From the NCBI GenBank assembly GCA_032164245.1, contig JAVMKO010000007.1, forward strand, positions 868,001 to 932,000: DNA of 64,000 bases. The letters run 5' to 3'. The stretch is from Sternotherus odoratus (taxonomy: Eukaryota > Chordata > Testudines > Kinosternidae). This document shows, piece after piece, positions 19,406-30,641 of this stretch. Position 1 is the stretch's first letter. The number at the start of each line of letters is the position of its first letter. A program made the translations under genes and the position numbers. The notes under the pieces are model-generated. The model had not been told where the DNA came from. It ran no database searches and saw only the letters and a program-made list of their open reading frames with translations.

Positions 19406-21230
19406 ACACTGACTGATGCTCCAGGTATCATTTCTCCACTTTTTCCTTTACCCACCAGCTTTTCAACACTTCCTCAGCTTTTGGAAATGTTACAAAATGG
19501 CAAAGTTCAGGGTAAAATCCAAGTCCTACTGGAGTCAATAGGAATTTTGTCATTGGCTTCGGGGGGGGGGGGCAGGATTTCATCCACATTGTTTTGTTTT
19601 TCCCTTTACCACTCTGGAACTTTTCCAACACTGCAGAAATTTAAAATATGTACTGAGCAACAAAAATAAAATAGAGAATGAAAGAAACTCCCAGCATCCT
19701 TTGCGTCCATTTCATTGTGGTAAAATGAGGGGGTGGAAGAGAAGGCAGGGAGTGAAAAACAAAAAAGAAATGGGGGGACAACTCTCCTAAATTTCTGCTT
19801 TCAATGAAGATATTAAAACAGGCTTTTTGAGAAAGTTCCGAGTTTTAAAAAACTTTGAAAGAAAAACTTCATCCAAATTTAATTACACATGTTTTACACT
19901 ATGATTCACCACTGACTTTAGTGAAACGATTCCTGCCTTACACTGGTAAAAGTGAGGTGAGAAACACACCCACTGTGCATTCAATGGGTCTGATTCTCCT
20001 TTGCCTTTCATTTTTAGTCATCCATAGGGCTGGTTAGAAAAACGTTGCTGCAACAGTTTTCTATAGGAAAATGCAGTTCCACTGAAACCAAAGTGCTTTG
20101 TGAAATTGTCAGTTCTGCAGAAAAATTAAAAATAGCTCCCATTTTTGGAACAAAATGTTAAAATTTTTCATTTTGCATTGTATTAATTTTTTTTTTAAAT
20201 CAAGACATTCTGATATTGTCAAAACAAAATTGTAGTCAATCCAAAACTAATTTGGGCGGAGTTTCATTACATGTTGGAACAAAGCCAAACTTTAAAATCT
20301 CCGAATATTTTGCAAAACAGAATTTCTGTCATTTAGAACTGTGCAACTGTACATCTAACAGTACTATTCTCACTTTGACGCATTTTACTCCCATTTTGCA
20401 TAGGTATACTTGACTGCACACGATGTAAGGCTGTGAAGAATAAGACTCCTTGAATTTCGGTCCCTGCTCCAAAAGCTGTTTTACTTCAAAAAAATGTTGA
20501 TCCCCTTCAAAAGTAGTTCATAGTAATGGGGATAAATCCCCATCTTTGAATAAGCAAATATTTTAAAATTTGGATCTAGTCCTGAGTCCCAGTATAAAAC
20601 AAGGAGTGTACCACTAAAGTCAATGGAATTTCATGAGTGTAAGATTGGAGTATATGGGGTCAGATTAATGATAATACACTAGTAATAACAGAATTTAATA
20701 CTTAGATGCAATAAATTCAATCCTTAATCCTAAATAAATCTGGGATCAGAACAACCACCCTCTTTCCTAGGAAACCTATCAGAAATTAGTCTAACTGGTC
20801 CCTCAGAAATTTGGATGATGGTTTAAATCCATCACCCATTAGAAATAAGTATAACTATGGTTAATCAATAATTTCCCAACAATTTCATAATTTCCCACAT
20901 TATGAAACAGCTTTTGGGGGGGATTTATTCAGACTTAACTTCACTTTAATTACATATTAAAATGTGCAAGAATGATGCCAAACTTCTGATCTAATTTAAT
21001 TTTCCAGAGTCTGGAGTATCTTGTTTCCCCAGTGATGAAAAGAAACTGAGTAAAAAGTAACCCTTTTCTTTTGCTGGTTGTCAATCAATGCTCTGAATGT
21101 TTCTCTTATTTTCAGAAATCAGGAGGGGGGGGGGGGTCACAGAAGACAGAAAGGCATTTGACAGTCTGCTGGCCACAAGCCAAGTGAAGAACTGAGAAAT
21201 AACCAGAGTCAGCTTTAGTCAGTCATTGGG
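19406..21230. other. no recognisable gene; degenerate AT-rich repeat at 20030-20330
   Basis: No gene seen. The 20030-20330 part contains runs such as AAATTTTTCATTTTGCATTG and GGAACAAAATG, similar to segments at 32540, 34180 and 35830. A G-run lies at 19561-19572 and another at 21123-21136. Confidence 0.5.
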
Positions 21231-22396
21231 TTTATATGCTGCTTTCATGTGCTGCCTGTGCCATTCTTCCATGGGCAAGGAGAAGCGCTAAAGGTGAAGC
21301 CTTTTGAGGGTAAAGTGAAGCCTTTTGAGGGTTCACTTTTGTCCTTTGAAGGCTTTTTCCTCCTCTCCCTGCTACATCCTCTACAAGTGCGTGACCAGGG
21401 CCCCAGTAGGGGCAAGCTGTGGTCACTCCTTTGGAGTGAACTGCAAAGAATGGGGCAGACAAACCCCATAAAGCTGGTGGATATTCCAATACTTAGATTC
21501 ACCAAAATACTTTCTTTATTACCTGGTTACTCAGTCCAAATAACACAGTTCCCTTCAAGTGATCCAGTCTCAGACCTCCATCTGGATACCTAAGTCAGAT
21601 ATGACGATTTCTGAAAATCTTATTTCATCATATGAAAGAAAAGGTTCTGCCAATCCCAAAGGTTCGGACACATTACCTCCCAGGTTAATGAATATTCCAG
21701 AGTTTACCCAAATACACCCTTACAGCCAATTCTGATTAACTAAACTAAATTTTATTAAAAAACAAAAGAGAGAGAGTATGGTTAAAAGATCAATATACAT
21801 ACAGACATGAGTTCAATTAATTGAGGTGCAGATTCATAGCAGAGATGGTGAGCTTTATAGTTGCGAAGAGTTCATAGGTTATAGTCCAATGTCCAAATAT
21901 CATATTCAAGGGGTACCAGCATAACTGGGACCTCATCTTGCAACTCAAACTTTCCCTGATGAAGCCTAAGCAGATATGAGATGACAGAATCAGGATCCAA
22001 GGATCTTTTATATAATTTCATGTCCTCTTTGACAAGTTGGGAGTTCCTCGGGGAACAAAAGGTAATTAGGATGACTTTGAAGGAGGCCCCTCACTGGTAC
22101 TTCGCTATAGAATTAACATAAGGCGATTTGCTTGTTCCTCTACCATTGACAGATGATTTGCTAAACATTTCAAAGTGAGATGAATACAAAGATATCCTGT
22201 GTTTACAATTCATTTAAAAGCTAGGAGGTTCTTTTGATCTCTGAATTATCGGAATGCAGCCTAGATAGGGACTGTTGATTACATCCTCGACCCTAGTCAT
22301 ACACATGTAAATACACAAAAACATTATCTCCCCACATGTCTTTTGGGGGTTATTTATTTTGCAGGATGTGTGACCTTTCTGGCCATGTGTCACAAT
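21231..22396 (-). repeat. LTR-like repeat candidate, antisense
   Basis: On the minus strand the segment begins TGTGACACATGGCC (22396 downward) and includes an AATAAA-type signal near 21510 and another A-rich AATAAAATTTAG near 21750. This is the look of a long retroelement LTR, but the other end and a target duplication were not identified. The frame 21249-21593 and its antisense partners carry internal duplications (AAGCCTTTTGAGGGT, twice) and are not protein-like. Confidence 0.3.
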
Positions 22397-22527
22397 GTTT
22401 CAATGTTTGTAAAATATACAGGTAAAACCCAATGTACCAAATGGCCATCATACAATATGGAATATGTTCCATGTTCATTAAGGAAAATCAAAAAATTGAA
22501 AAGCAAATGTTAAGAGGAAAAGGCCAC

Positions 22528-22715
22528 CCGGCCCCAGCTGCCTCCTCCAGTCCTTTAGTTGACCATAATCCCAGTTTCCTGGTTTTTGACCATTATCTTC
22601 AGCCTCTTTCTTCTCAAGAAGCAAATCTAGGTGCCTCTTGAATGCATTTAAACTCTTGGCTTTCATCACATTTTTAAGTAATTCATTCCACATGTTTATT
22701 AGCTTCCAATCTCCT
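22528..22715 (-). mobile_element. CR1-type LINE 3' fragment, antisense
   Basis: The minus strand encodes a KSLNAFKRHLDLLLEKKE segment (frame 22478-22693), equivalent to the AGTITGFKRELDKFMEV end of the CR1-type reverse transcriptase seen at 59013-59940. 3' UTR sequence follows. It belongs to an older subfamily than the CR1 at 44788. Confidence 0.65.
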
Positions 22716-23742
22716 CTTATTCCACATTTTTAGAGCTGGTTGAACTTTTCAGAATTTTGGCATTCGATTTCCAAGTAGGTCTTATAAATCCTCTGACACC
22801 CCCACTGAGGATGAGATTGATGGCGCCATTGGAGGAGGAAGTTGGGCGGTTTAACAGACCAAACCCAGAGCCGGTGCAAAATGCTCCATTGGTGTAAGTG
22901 AAGCTATGCTGATTTGCACCAGCTGAGTATCTGGCCCTTCTATGTATATGACTCTCCATTTTATAAACCCTTATAAGTGTAACAAATTATTATGAAGTCT
23001 CTCCATTGACTTTACCAATCCCCACCATGATATTGACATGCATCAACAGAGGCCAAGGACTGAAGAGACATGAAGAATGAGCTACGCAGTCTCTACCATA
23101 GATGATCTCTCCAGACCTGAAAGGAGGCACATGGAAAGAGGTTTATTCTACTGGTCTTCATCCTTTACCTGCTCTGTGGATAGAAGGCTCCAGACTACAA
23201 TATGTTTAATCTGGCTCCTTTCAGGAGCAATAATTTTAAGTAACAATATTTATTATGACATATGGCCGTGTTCTGCAATATCCTGGACAAACCGTACTGA
23301 ATTAAATGTACGTATCATTATAAACCAGGGGTTATATGTAATTCCATGGGGGGAAAGGGACCACCACCTCCCAGGAACCAAGAACAGTGAGGGGTAATTA
23401 GGGAAATTCACGCAGGTTGTAACACCTCCCAAGGGGTACTCCCACCTGGAAAGTTGTGCATATACTAGGCCAAACTGGTTTCTCTAAGAACCAACAGACA
23501 AAGAACAGACTTGATGCAGCCTGAGTTTAAACTGACCCAGTGTCTGCTTTCTGCTCAGCAAATGGACAGGACCTTACATCCAAGGGAGTCCCAAATTTCA
23601 TATGTTGTTTATGGGTTTTAATGTTTTCTCTGTAATGCTTTCATCTTAAGAATAAATGTGCTTGCTTAGTAAAAGCTGTGTTGTATCTTCTAACTGTGGG
23701 CAACTAGGCCTGCTTAGGTAGGCTGACTTGCTGAGAATATCA
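22716..23742. other. no recognisable gene
   Basis: Intergenic DNA. The frame 23077-23397 has no motif I know. TTTAATGTTTTCTCTG and AAGAATAAATGTGCTTGC (23620-23660) could be LTR-like polyadenylation sequence, but no ends were found. Confidence 0.45.
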
Positions 23743-23901
23743 CAGTATAGGATCAGAGAGGTAGCCGTGTTAGTCTGGAATAGCAGAGGTAACAAAAGTC
23801 CTGTGGCACCTTAAAGACTAACTATAAAGTTTTGAAGCATAAGCTTTCGTGGGCTAATACCCACTTCGTCGGATGCAAGCAGTATAGGAGCAGTATAGGA
23901 T
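23743..23901 (-). mobile_element. PLE-type tail repeat, copy C, with 11-bp target duplication
   Basis: The insertion (23754-23879) reads on the minus strand GACGAAGTGGGTATTAGCCC, then ACGAAAGC, then TTAGTCTTTAAGGTGCCAC, and ends in ACTAACACGGCTACCTC. CAGTATAGGAT occurs just before it (23743-23753) and again at 23891-23901, with an extra partial copy at 23880-23889. A duplication of this length fits target-primed retrotransposition rather than a DNA transposon. Confidence 0.75.
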
Positions 23902-24375
23902 GAAACTGTGATGCTTGGAAATACTCTGGTCAGGAGAGAGAGCATCATGGGCCTCTACCCAAGAGAGGTGATAGTTGAAAAGCATGGGCCCTACAGGTGT
24001 GCTCTCCGTGGACCACAAAGGGAGAAAACAGGTGCAGTTGCCCTAAATTGTGACAATTGTCTCACATGGTTCTGAGGCGACCTCAGGGATCAAATCTGGC
24101 TATACTCATAATGTTCCCATTCTCGAGTTGGGCTAAAACAAATACACTGTTGCATTTAGAAACAAATCAGAAAACCAGTCATCTGAAAGAGAACAAGATA
24201 AATATTGGGGATCAGAGGCAGTCTGCAATAACTTGGGGAGATGCACATTTAAACATACGTACTGTGCCACTACATACAGGTAAAGGATGGACATGTGACT
24301 GCAGAAAGTGCTATTCCTCTCTGAAAAGTGACTGTGTAGAACTGTTTTGTGTGATTTGTATCTGTGCAGTGACTC
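23902..24375. other. no recognisable gene
   Basis: Intergenic sequence. The open frame 24057-24416 runs into CR1 at its end and has no other motif. Confidence 0.5.
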
Positions 24376-24710
24376 ATAAGAACAGTCAGACTGAGTCAGA
24401 CCAAAGGTCCATCTAGCCCAGGATCCTGTCTTCTGAGAGTGGCCAGTGCCAGGTGCTTCAGAGGGAATGAACAGAACAGGGTATCATCAAGTGATCCATT
24501 CCCCGTTGCCCATTCCCTGCTTTTGGCGAACAGAGGCTAGGGACACCATCTCTGCCCACCCTGGCTAATAGCCATTGATGGACCTGTCCTCCATGAATTT
24601 ATCTAGTTCTTTTTTTAACCCTATTATAATTCTGGCCTTCACAACATCCACTGGCAAACAGTTCCACAGGTTAATTGTGTATTGTGTGAACACTCAAATA
24701 AGCTTTCTTT
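24376..24710 (-). mobile_element. CR1-type LINE 3' end, antisense
   Basis: The plus strand starts CATAAGAACAGTCAGACTGAG and continues CAGACCAAAGGTCCATCTAG, the complement of the 3' UTR at 59880-59940. GGACACCATCTCTGCCCACC and ATGAATTTATCTAGTTC follow in the expected order back toward the reverse transcriptase C-terminus. It is 5'-truncated and non-coding. Confidence 0.85.
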
Positions 24711-25486
24711 CCTATTACTCCAGCAGAGTCCACACCGCTCAAAGAGAGCAGACTTTTTATTCCAGCACATGCATTTTATACAATCACCTACACTTATGCA
24801 CACCTAGCCATGTCAGTGAAGTTGCACAAGTGCTGAAAAGGGCACAATTTGACAACCATGAGTATACATAGGTGAAACTGAGAGGCCAATTTGTCTTGCC
24901 AGACATTTATTGCTGTGGACGATGTGCCATCTAAGATGGAAAATGCGGAGGTTTGACTATTAGAACCTAAACTGTGCTTGAAGGAGGGAATCTTTTTCTT
25001 GCCCAACTGAGCACATTTTCTATAGTGATCTCAGGGAGACGACAAACATGATCACCCACAATGGCACTTTTCCGAGCAGCACTGTTCTTTAAGGACATCA
25101 CAGACCCCGCTGTCAGAGGGATACGTTGGGCAATTAGGCAGTTGCCCATGCCCTGTGCTGCTCTGCTAGTGCATAAGGGGATTGAATCACTACTTGGCTG
25201 TTTCTCTCTCTCCCCTTTTGGGGCTCTGCGTGCCTCCAAGAGAGTGGAGCAGAAACAGTCTGCTCAGTCCCCACACCAGAGGGGCTGTAATTCTGGATGG
25301 CGCTTGCACAGGCTGTGCAAGGCCAAAGGCGTTCACACCCACTGTGAACCCACATAGTGATCACACGCAAACTGGCCCGACGCTTGCAAATGCCACATAA
25401 TGAAGAGCCAGGAGCTCCGAAGTTCCACTGGTGAGGCTGACAGAGCAACTTGTTAGCTGTCCATGTGTTTGGCTTGTGGAGGTTGT
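24711..25486. other. no recognisable gene
   Basis: No gene recognised. Opposed short frames at 24967-25448 show no conserved motif. Confidence 0.45.
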
Positions 25487-26106
25487 AGTGGGACGGGGGC
25501 GGTGACTAGGCGAACTAGGTGGTTGTCTAGGGCGCCAAGATTTGGGGCACCAAAAATGGTGTCCCCCAATTTGGTTGAGAGCGTTTCAGCCTGCCGCCCC
25601 CTCCCCCGGGGTTCCCCTTCTCTTTTCCGGCGGGACCCTCCACCAGTGCAAGGCCCCCGCGGCCCGCAATCACCCCTCCTGCCCCACACTAGGCAAGGGT
25701 CACCCCCAGTGAGGCTACAGTGAGGGGCAGCAGCAGGGGAGGAGGCACCTGCATGATGGCTGCCCTCCCCGGCTCCCCCAGAGCTCACTGCTGCTGGCAG
25801 AGAGAGGGCTGGGGGGAGTCCTCCTCTCTGGCCCCATCCCTGGGGCAGCCTGCCTGCACCCCAAACTCATCCCCAGCCCTGCCACACCCGAGAGCCCGCA
25901 TCCCCAGTCAGAGCCCTCACCCTCCGCACCCAAACCCTCTGCCCAGCTTCAAGTCTCTCCCACCCCTCAAACCCTTCGTCCCCACCGCACAGTCCTCGCC
26001 CCTCCACCCCCGCCCCCTTCCCACACACTCTCTCTGCCCCCAAACTGCCTTCCAGAGCCTACACCTCAGCCCTTCACACGCCCTCCCCCCCTGCACCCCC
26101 AACCTC

Positions 26107-26384
26107 TGCCCCAGTCCAGAGTCTGCACCCAGCACCCAAACTCCCTCCCAGAGCCTGCACCCCAGACCCCCTCCCCCACCCAAACTCCCTCCCAGAGCCT
26201 GCACCCCAGACCCCCTCCCCCACCCAAACTCCCTCCCAGAGCCTGCACCCCAGACCCCCTCCCCCACCCAAACTCCCTCCCAGAGCCTGCACCCCAGACC
26301 CCCTCCCCCACCCAAACTCCCTCCCAAAGCCTGCACCCCAGATCCCCTCCCCCATCCAAACTCCCTCCCAGAGCCTTAGGCAGC
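26107..26384. repeat. 44-bp minisatellite, about six units
   Basis: The landmark GAGCCTGCACCCCAGACCCC recurs at 26151, 26195, 26239, 26283, 26327 (as AAGCCT) and 26371 (as GAGCCTTAGG), exactly 44 bases apart each time. Units also contain CTCCCCCACCCAAACTCCC. Because 44 is not a multiple of three, every unit is read in a new frame. This produces long spurious open frames on both strands (25720-26379, 25917-26424). Confidence 0.92.
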
Positions 26385-26499
26385 TGGGGGTGGAGTTTGG
26401 GGGGCAGGTTCTAGGCACTACCAAAATTTCTACAAATCTGCCACCCCTGCTGGTATCTGGGTTTTAAGCCCTGTTAGTCCCGCAACAGGCCTAAGCCAG

Positions 26500-26920
26500 G
26501 CAGTGACCCCCATAGCAGCTGCCTGAAGTGCTTGGGGGAATCCCACAGGAAAGCCAAGTGTCCGAGAATGCAGAAGGAGTGTGATATTCATTTGAGGGCT
26601 CCTCATAGTGCAGGGCTGCAGTCTCAGCAGGACTCTAGACCCAGCATTTCAGCCTCGGTTTGTAGTGCACCCCTGGCACCAGGCTCAGTCTGGCACTGCT
26701 ACCCCTCCCCAGTGCCCAAGAAGTAGTCAAAAAAGTGGGACTCCCTGGCCCCAAGCAAAAAGGGTCAGGGGACATCGGGCAAAGGACCTAGTTCAGGCTA
26801 CTTGCCCACCCCGGAGCCGCACGGGGGTTTCTCTCTGGTTGGATCCACTAGTCCCCCCGGGGATCTACCACTGTCTCCTGGGAGTGGCATGGGGTGCACT
26901 CACTCTTGTGCTACTATGCA
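26500..26920 (+). pseudogene. retroelement ORF1/gag-like fragment with zinc knuckle
   Basis: Bases 26520-26561 encode CLKCLGESHRKAKC, an exact C-X2-C-X4-H-X4-C zinc knuckle as found in gag-like nucleic-acid-binding proteins of retroelements. The downstream frame 26532-26726 is Ser/Pro-rich and closes at a stop. A shifted frame continues to 26973. I infer an ORF1 fragment of an LTR or DIRS-type retroelement inserted into the hAT-like element. No reverse transcriptase, integrase or recombinase is present here, so the class is undecided. Confidence 0.5.
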
Positions 26921-27227
26921 TGTGTAGGTTGTTGAAATTTGTCACACTGATATTGTCAGTTGTTCTTGTATGACGGAGTATCCACCATTCTAATTCTATA
27001 CAGTTTATTAATAACAATAATTGGATATACTAAAGGTAGAATCAAATGTAGTAGATTTTTATATGAAATAATGAAGGAAGGAAGTATACCTGACTAAAAA
27101 GTGTGTATTTTTGAAAATATTTTGTATAATAAGTGATGGTCCGGGGGCGAGGGGAGGGTAAAGGGGGGCGCAAGGTGGAAGTTTTGCCTAGGGCGCAAAA
27201 TATCCTTAAACTGGCCCTGAGTGGGGC

Positions 27228-29594
27228 TTCTCTTGGCACTGCTATTTCCCACTCATCTACTGAGTGTTTTGGCTCTGGTTGGGGTTTAGAGCTGGCAATG
27301 GGTGATGACACCCTCTGGTATAAATTGGTGGAGCTCTATTGAAGTAGATGAAACCATTACCGATTTGCACCAGCTCAGCATCTGACCTACTTTGTTTAGA
27401 CTGAGATGGAGGAAGGATTTGGACTAAGACTGTTCACTCAGCATGGCTGCAGCAAGTACTGTAAATCTCCATGTTAGATACACCTCTTTGCATCAGGGAT
27501 TTTCCGTTCACTTGTTCTGTCAGTGAAATACAGGGAAGTAACAACTATTTTCTTTACATGTGAGAGTTGCCCTTATTAGCTTAGAAACACGAGACATCCA
27601 CAGACATGGTGAATTGTCCACATCAGCCCTCCTCTTGCAAATGACACAGTTTGTTCTGGAAAAACAATTAACAGCAGGGAATGAAATTTGCTGTCTCTAA
27701 TCGGTGTAGTGATGAAAGCTCCCCTAATGCATGCTTGTATTTTTGAAACCATTCAATCCTGCCACTAATCCTCTGCATTCTTTAGAGTATGCTCATTGAT
27801 TTAACCACCATAAGATGTAATTATATTGTCCGCAGGTATGTTTGTCACATCCCACGCTGCCATACCTTCAAGGCCATTGAGTAATTACTCCACAACATGG
27901 AAGGATTTGAGTGAGCATTTAAAGTTGTATTGCCACTGGTTTTCAGATGCCCTCTTGCTTTCTTCTCTGCATCACATAGGAGACACAGTTCAGCAACTGT
28001 CCCTTGCAGAACTCAGACCACTTGGATAAGTGACGAGGACACACATGCAGGTTTGAACCCCTATAGATATGTGGATCTCAAAGGTTCAGGTGTCGGGATC
28101 CAGATCAGAATTTTGCAACATAAAGCTCAAAACAGCCATCACCCACTGGCACTTCCTATGTGCTTAAAATTTTCAGACACATGACGGCACTGTACCCAGC
28201 TTCTGGCTTCCTGTGCTCGTGTATGAATGATGTAAAGACCATCTCTGCCTACCCAGACAGGAAGATGTGCTTCTCATGGCATCATTTACTGGACAGAATC
28301 CTGAAGCGGTGGGTGTTGGTAATAAAAATCTCTGCTTAAAAATGCCCTCGGTCCTGCTCCATCGTGGTTGGCTTTGTTTGCATCAGCAGACATCCTGACT
28401 GCTTCTCTCTTTCAAGCTCTCAGTTCTCTTTCACACCTGCACATATGTAGCATCACTGCTACTTTCCAGCGACAACCCACCAAAAACAGAACAGATCTTG
28501 GTGGGCCTCTCCCAGTGTGCAGGGATAGGAGAGCAAAAGTAATGCTCCCACCATGCACCTCTGCGTAAAAGCTTTCTGGAGTCCAGTGGGATGCAGTTCC
28601 TTGCCGGTGAGGTGGTGGTGGGGCAGTAACTCCAGCATGCACACCTGAGGGGAATTCAGGAGGAGTTTGGGCTGAATCCCGGGGCTCCAACTACTTCATG
28701 GGTCTCCTCACCCCCTGCAGTGCACAGGCCACAAGCAAGCCCTACATCAGGCTCTGACTCTAGACTGTCTTGTGGTCACCCTTCTTCTGTTAAGATCATC
28801 TACATACTAAGATCATCTAAATACTGATTGAGTCAAACTATACCGGGAGGGGAGGGGAGTGAAGGGGTGAACATTGGGGCCCCAGCAGTAAGAGTTCCCT
28901 TCCCTCTGATACCAGCAGAGGAGGTGTGGTTCTTTCCAACACAGAGTTCCACATCATTTGGCAGGTTTAGCACCTCATTCCACCCCCTGACTCACCCGCA
29001 CTTACTCATGTGAGCGGTGCCACTGAAGTCAATGTTTACACTTGTGTAACAGAGCAAGGCATTTCACCCAGTAGGGCTACCTATGTATGGCTGTGTGGCA
29101 CCCTGGCTCCCCGCGCATAGCCCCTTAATCCCCCAATAATCCTGTTGGTTTCAATAGGATTATTCTGCAGCACAAGGCCCAGCTCAGCATGAGTAAGGGT
29201 TATAGAATCAAGCCCGTAAGAAGCTGCCTGAGGACAGTTGCAATTATGATCTGAAACCAATCCAATTTCATGTGAGGCCTCTTGCTCTTACAGGCGCTTC
29301 CGGAAAGGCGGCGGCAAAGCCCATTGACAGGACAACCTGTGTATGAGGGCAATGCGGCTCCTTCCATGATGTACCTGTCCTGTGGGCGCATGAATGATCC
29401 AGTCTTGAGGGCAGGTGACCCAGCAACTTTGATCAGCATTAAATGAGCATGGAAAGTTGTTTTTTTAAATGCAGCATTAGGCATTTCTGACGGCCCGGAT
29501 GGGGATGTGGAAGCAAAGCGAATAGGGATGTGGATATCTTATCTAGGTATGCATATGGCCTTCATTACCATAGCATATAATCATTAGTGGATTC
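27228..29594. other. no recognisable gene; possible conserved non-coding stretch at 27470-27860
   Basis: No gene recognised. The 27470-27860 part is free of repeat landmarks and has balanced, non-repetitive sequence with elements such as CTTTACATGTGAGAGTTGC and AACAATTAACAGCAGGG. This is the texture of a constrained non-coding element, though it cannot be shown without alignment. The frames at 28368-28690 are antiparallel shadows without motif. Confidence 0.35.
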
Positions 29595-29700
29595 TCATCT
29601 TCACCACACCCTGGTGAGGGAAGAGAGTGCTTTTCTCCCCACACTAGCACAGGGTAGATGACGTGACTTGTCCAAGGTCACCCAGTAAGTTTGGCCCAGA
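29595..29700 (-). repeat. MIR-like SINE, antisense
   Basis: The plus strand reads GACGTGACTTGTCCAAGGTC followed by ACCCAGTAAG. This is the complement of the MIR body segment TGTGACCTTGGGCAAGT. The GTGAGGGAAGAGAG before it is poorly conserved. Confidence 0.65.
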
Positions 29701-30365
29701 TTCTCAAAGATATTCAGGCACCTCTTCGGCTCTTTAAGCACCAAGCCCAGCACTTAGGAACCAATGACATTTTCAAAACTGCTGCTCAGTTGTCTCCTAA
29801 GCCCAAAGGCGCAGGCGTTTCTACCACTTGGCAGTCACCAGCCTAAACCCTGATGCTGCCCCACAGCTCCTGGGCAGCTTGGAGCCTTAGCTGAGGACAA
29901 AGCTCCAGAGGTCCCAAAGCAGGATTATTGAACTAGGCAGGAATGCCTTGCTCATCAGCAGGGCCCAGTCCGGTAGGCGTACTCTGAGCACATTTAAGAT
30001 CTGTCAGGGTTAGGTCCCCACAGCAGGAGGGCCGGAGACAGCCTGTGACAGGAAGGGGAGGCAGCAAAGCACCCAAACAAGGGACACAGGGAAACATAGG
30101 GCGAGAATGGGAGAGGGATGAAGCCTGAGCAGGGGACAGAGAGATGATATTGATTGCTAGGGCATGTACTACATTTGCAGCTGACCTAGGTGAGGTCCCC
30201 AGCTCCAGGAAAGAGTTTGCAGCTGAGGAGACCAAGTGGAGGGAGCCAAGCAGCCAAGCAGAACAAGACAGTAGCTGAGGCACCCCTCATTTTCCCCCAC
30301 CCACCCCAGCCTCGATTAGGTGACTCCCTGCCCAGCTCACTGACTTCTAAGGATCCCTTTCTTAG
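29701..30365. other. no recognisable gene
   Basis: Intergenic DNA with a stretch at 29695-29790 resembling an ancient repeat also suspected at 3410-3560. Opposed short frames 29933-30390 lack motifs. Confidence 0.45.
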
Positions 30366-30560
30366 ATGCTTGACTCTCCTCATGCATTGAATGTTGGGCC
30401 TGGGCAGCTAGTGCTGGGCTGAGGATTGTGCTGGCTTGGAGGCCATGTAGAGGCATGCAACAGGGAGAGGACCAATGCCTAAGAGATGGAAATTGAACCC
30501 AGTCCTCCTGAGTCTCTCCATGCACTCTCCAGCCCACTAGACCATCCTTCCCATTCTAAG
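30366..30560 (-). repeat. tRNA-derived SINE, antisense
   Basis: On the minus strand the head reads GGATGGTCTAGTGGGCTGGA, an A-box-like segment, and about 40 bases later GGGTTCAATTTCC, a B-box-like segment. That is the internal RNA polymerase III promoter layout of a tRNA-derived SINE. The body runs on to about 30366. Confidence 0.7.
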
Positions 30561-30641
30561 CATTGCAATTCTGGAAAGCGATGAGTAGATTGGGAGAATG
30601 TTTTTAATCCATAGTTCATGCAGCTCTATCTTATTTTAAAG

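Larger units (their letters stand above)
25495..27219 (+). mobile_element. 1.8-kb hAT-like element, GC-rich, copy 2
   Basis: The left end GGGGGCGGTGACTAGG and the right end GCGCAAAATATCC...CTGGCCCTG match the family at 14732-16554. The left subterminal GGCGAACTAGGTGG and the right TAGGGCGCAAAAT are typical of it. Flanks AGTGGGAC (25487-25494) and AGTGGGGC (27220-27227) agree at 7 of 8 bases. The left terminal CA is apparently missing or changed. The interior holds a 44-bp tandem array and, after 26440, a retroelement fragment with no counterpart in copy 1. Confidence 0.65.

Noticed and set aside
26151..26384. Regular 44-bp repeats resembling a CRISPR array
   Set aside because: There are no unique spacers; the whole 44 bases repeat, the host is a vertebrate and no cas gene is present.
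25720..26424. 219-codon proline-rich frame and its antisense Gly/Trp-rich partners
   Set aside because: Produced by the frame-rotating 44-bp minisatellite.
30366..30560. tRNA gene suggested by A- and B-box-like sequences
   Set aside because: No cloverleaf with paired acceptor stem; the context is a SINE body.
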